From the NCBI GenBank assembly GCA_022828045.1, contig JAJEIW010000130.1, positions 1-36,668 of the forward strand: a stretch of DNA of 36,668 nt, given 5' to 3'. This DNA comes from Acidimicrobiia bacterium (lineage in GTDB: Bacteria > Actinomycetota > Acidimicrobiia > Acidimicrobiales > Poriferisodalaceae). Each line of letters starts with the position of its first letter. The stretch's first letter is position 1. Below the pieces are notes generated by a model. The model searched no databases and was not told the DNA's origin. It saw nothing but the letters and a program-made list of their open reading frames with translations. The position numbers were made by a program, and so were the translations under genes. Below, piece by piece: positions 35,414 through 36,668 of the stretch.

Positions 35414-35881
35414 GTGGACGACAGCGTGGACAACGGACTTGGGTCTGTGCTGACCCGAGCGGACGTTGTGCTCGGGTGCAGTGCGGATTCCATGGACGAA
35501 GCCATCGAATACTCGGGCAGCCTGCTCGTGAATCGCGGCTCGGTGACTCCGCCCTACGTCGAAGGGATGAAGAATCGCGAACGGGTTGTCTCCACCTACT
35601 TGGGCAATGGCGTGGCCCTGCCTCATGGGGTCAACGAGAGCAAGGAGTTCATCCGATCGACGGGGATCGTGGTCGCCCAGTATCCCGAGGGCGTCGACTG
35701 GGGGCCAGGAACCGCCTATCTGGTGGTCGGGCTTGCAGCGGTAGGCGACGATCACGTACGCGTCCTGTCGCAGCTTGCCGAGATACTGCAAGACGAGGAA
35801 TTATGCGAGCAGCTTGCGCAGACGGGTGATGCCGACTTCGTCTACGACCAGCTGAGCGCTGCGCCGTCGGACGACGATTGA
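35414..35881 (+). CDS. PTS EIIA component, mannitol/fructose family
   Basis: A 155-residue EIIA protein. The active-site His is H71 in GNGVALPHGVNES, matching the (A/V)xPHG pattern of mannitol/fructose-type EIIA. The helical start (DEAIEYSGSLLVNRGSVTPPYVEGMKNRE) is the usual EIIA N-terminal element. It receives phosphate from HPr and gives it to EIIB. GTG 35414 is the first start in frame after the EIIB gene, and the following HPr gene starts 21 bases downstream. All expected domain parts are present. Confidence 0.92.
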   Translation: MDDSVDNGLGSVLTRADVVLGCSADSMDEAIEYSGSLLVNRGSVTPPYVEGMKNRERVVSTYLGNGVALPHGVNESKEFIRSTGIVVAQYPEGVDWGPGTAYLVVGLAAVGDDHVRVLSQLAEILQDEELCEQLAQTGDADFVYDQLSAAPSDDD

Positions 35882-35902
35882 CCCCAGGAGTTGGAGATCT
35901 CG

Positions 35903-36166
35903 ATGGACCCGATGTTCGCCGAAGTGGTCATCACCAATCCGCATGGCCTTCACGCCCGGCCTGCCGCAGTCATGGTCGAGAAGTTGAAGGCATTCGATGC
36001 GGAGGTCAGGATCGAAGCCGGCCAGAAGACCGCCAATGCGGTGAGCATCATGAGCGTGCTCGCGCTCGGAGCGGGACCCGGTGACACTGCGCGAGTCCAC
36101 TCAGAGGGACCGCAAGCCGAAGCCGCGCTTGAGGCTGTCGTGGCCATTCTCACCGAGGAGGAATGA
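35903..36166 (+). CDS. ptsH: Phosphocarrier protein HPr
   Basis: An 87-residue HPr. The phosphorylated His is H17 in NPHGLHARPAA. The regulatory serine region is visible as NAVSIMSVLALGAGPGD, with S48 at the position of Ser46. It shuttles phosphate from Enzyme I to EIIA. ATG 35903 has GGAG at 35893-35896; a TTG at 35891 is possible but would overlap the ribosome site. Seryl phosphorylation needs an HPr kinase, which is not in this window. One base separates its stop from the next ATG. Confidence 0.95.
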   Translation: MDPMFAEVVITNPHGLHARPAAVMVEKLKAFDAEVRIEAGQKTANAVSIMSVLALGAGPGDTARVHSEGPQAEAALEAVVAILTEEE

Positions 36167-36167
36167 C

Positions 36168-36470
36168 ATGAGCCGACTCGACCATGACGCGCTGACTGCA
36201 GCTGTGGCGGCAGCGGTTGGCGCGACTGCCGATGCTTCGGGCGCAGCCGATCTCGTGTTCGACAAGGGATCCATCGTCGTCGCGGCCAGCGTGGACGACC
36301 TCAAGGGTGCCTTCAAGCGTGTCAAGAAGATCGACGGCTACCGGTGGGTGGCCATCAACCGCGCCGATCTGTTCGGCGCGAACCCGCTCTCCCTTGGGTC
36401 TAAGGCCGGAATCATCGATGCTCACGGCGAGATTCTCAAGAACGCGGACATACCCCGCAGGAAGGTCTGA
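36168..36470 (+). CDS. Unrecognised 100-residue protein at the end of the PTS locus
   Basis: I do not recognise this protein. The N-terminal half is Ala/Asp-rich and probably helical (LDHDALTAAVAAAVGATADASGAA). The second half has alternating hydrophobic residues that suggest strands (SIVVAASV, YRWVAINRADLF, AGIIDAHGEIL) and a basic C-terminus (PRRKV). There are no Cys and no membrane span. ATG 36168 follows the HPr stop by one base with GGAGGAA upstream, so it is translated with HPr. It may be a PTS-associated regulatory or sensing protein, by position only. Confidence 0.75.
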   Translation: MSRLDHDALTAAVAAAVGATADASGAADLVFDKGSIVVAASVDDLKGAFKRVKKIDGYRWVAINRADLFGANPLSLGSKAGIIDAHGEILKNADIPRRKV

Positions 36471-36505
36471 TCGCACGCCCCAAGCCTTCGCGATTCCGCT
36501 TGGAC

Positions 36506-36561
36506 ACGTTCGCCGCGGAACGTCGCAGATTCGGCGCAGGGTGGCGCGAAGTCGCTAGCGT
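36506..36561 (+). promoter_or_regulatory. Inverted repeat and -10-like box before a second nuoA-like gene
   Basis: ACGTTC (36506-36511) and GAACGT (36518-36523) form a perfect 6-bp hairpin with loop GCCGCG after the PTS locus. TAGCGT at 36556-36561 fits TANNNT and ends 8 bases before GTG 36570, as expected for a leaderless start. No clear -35 is visible. Confidence 0.4.
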
Positions 36562-36569
36562 TGCGGTCC

Positions 36570-36668
36570 GTGTCCGACCTCTTGCGGAGCTATCTGACCG
36601 TCGCAATCTTCGGCGCAGCGGCAGTCCTGATGGCCTTCACGATGTTCGGAGTCGCACGGGTCCTGCGG
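36570..36668 (+). CDS. Start of a second NuoA-like gene (cut by the window end)
   Basis: GTG 36570 opens a frame of 33 codons that reaches the window edge. It encodes a short polar start (SDLLRSY), a single hydrophobic span of about 20 residues (AIFGAAAVLMAFTMFG) and VARVLR. This resembles the first span of NuoA (compare the nuoA at 3627: [28 protein letters not shown]). A second complex I locus would then begin here. The identification rests on one span only and other membrane proteins cannot be excluded. Confidence 0.55.
   Translation, partial: MSDLLRSYLTVAIFGAAAVLMAFTMFGVARVLR

Overview
The window is a high-GC actinobacterial chromosome segment. It most resembles the Acidimicrobiia, but that placement is an inference from gene order and protein style; no 16S gene or other phylogenetic marker is present. 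Genes are tightly packed, start and stop codons often overlap (ATGA, GTGA, TGATG), GTG starts are common, and several genes look leaderless behind TANNNT -10 boxes.

Region 1 (1-3398) is the end of a cytochrome bc (complex III) operon: a cytochrome b C-terminal subunit, a Rieske protein, a membrane-anchored diheme cytochrome c and an unrecognised membrane protein. Region 2 (3627-19363) is a complete 14-gene complex I operon, nuoABCDEFGHIJKLMN, on the same strand. Together they encode NADH to quinone to cytochrome c electron transfer. The nuo operon carries many small duplications: hairpin-forming 30-bp-period repeats inside nuoB and nuoD, two related 39-40 bp elements in the nuoD/nuoE and nuoE/nuoF spacers, and a duplicated nuoH start at nuoG/nuoH. 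The spacer elements each form a 20-25 codon mini-ORF coupled to its neighbours. A 43-bp direct repeat lies upstream of nuoA.

Region 3 (19400-27020) is an accessory, defence-like island: a secreted or membrane hypothetical, a VapBC-type toxin-antitoxin pair, remnants of a Schlafen/AlbA_2-type gene and of a second VapB-like antitoxin tail, a 1024-residue N6-adenine DNA methyltransferase with a possible N-terminal nuclease-like domain, a convergent AAA/DUF4143 ATPase with an AT-rich promoter region, a small HTH protein and a small hypothetical.

Region 4 (27021-36470) is a self-contained sugar or polyol phosphotransferase (PTS) locus: a medium-chain dehydrogenase with an unusual internal insertion, a PfkB/1-phosphofructokinase-like kinase, a membrane protein, Enzyme I, a PRD-type regulator with an EIIB-like domain, mannitol-family EIIC, EIIB and EIIA as separate proteins, HPr, and a 100-residue unknown. 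The expected flow is phosphoenolpyruvate to EI to HPr to EIIA to EIIB to sugar, followed by oxidation of the sugar phosphate and a second phosphorylation. The exact substrate cannot be read from the sequence.

The last 99 bases appear to start a second nuoA-like gene behind its own leaderless-type promoter, suggesting a second complex I locus next to this window. I did not find a clear novel multi-gene defence system. The strongest unexplained signals are the short structured repeats in the nuo operon and the orphan components of the PTS locus.
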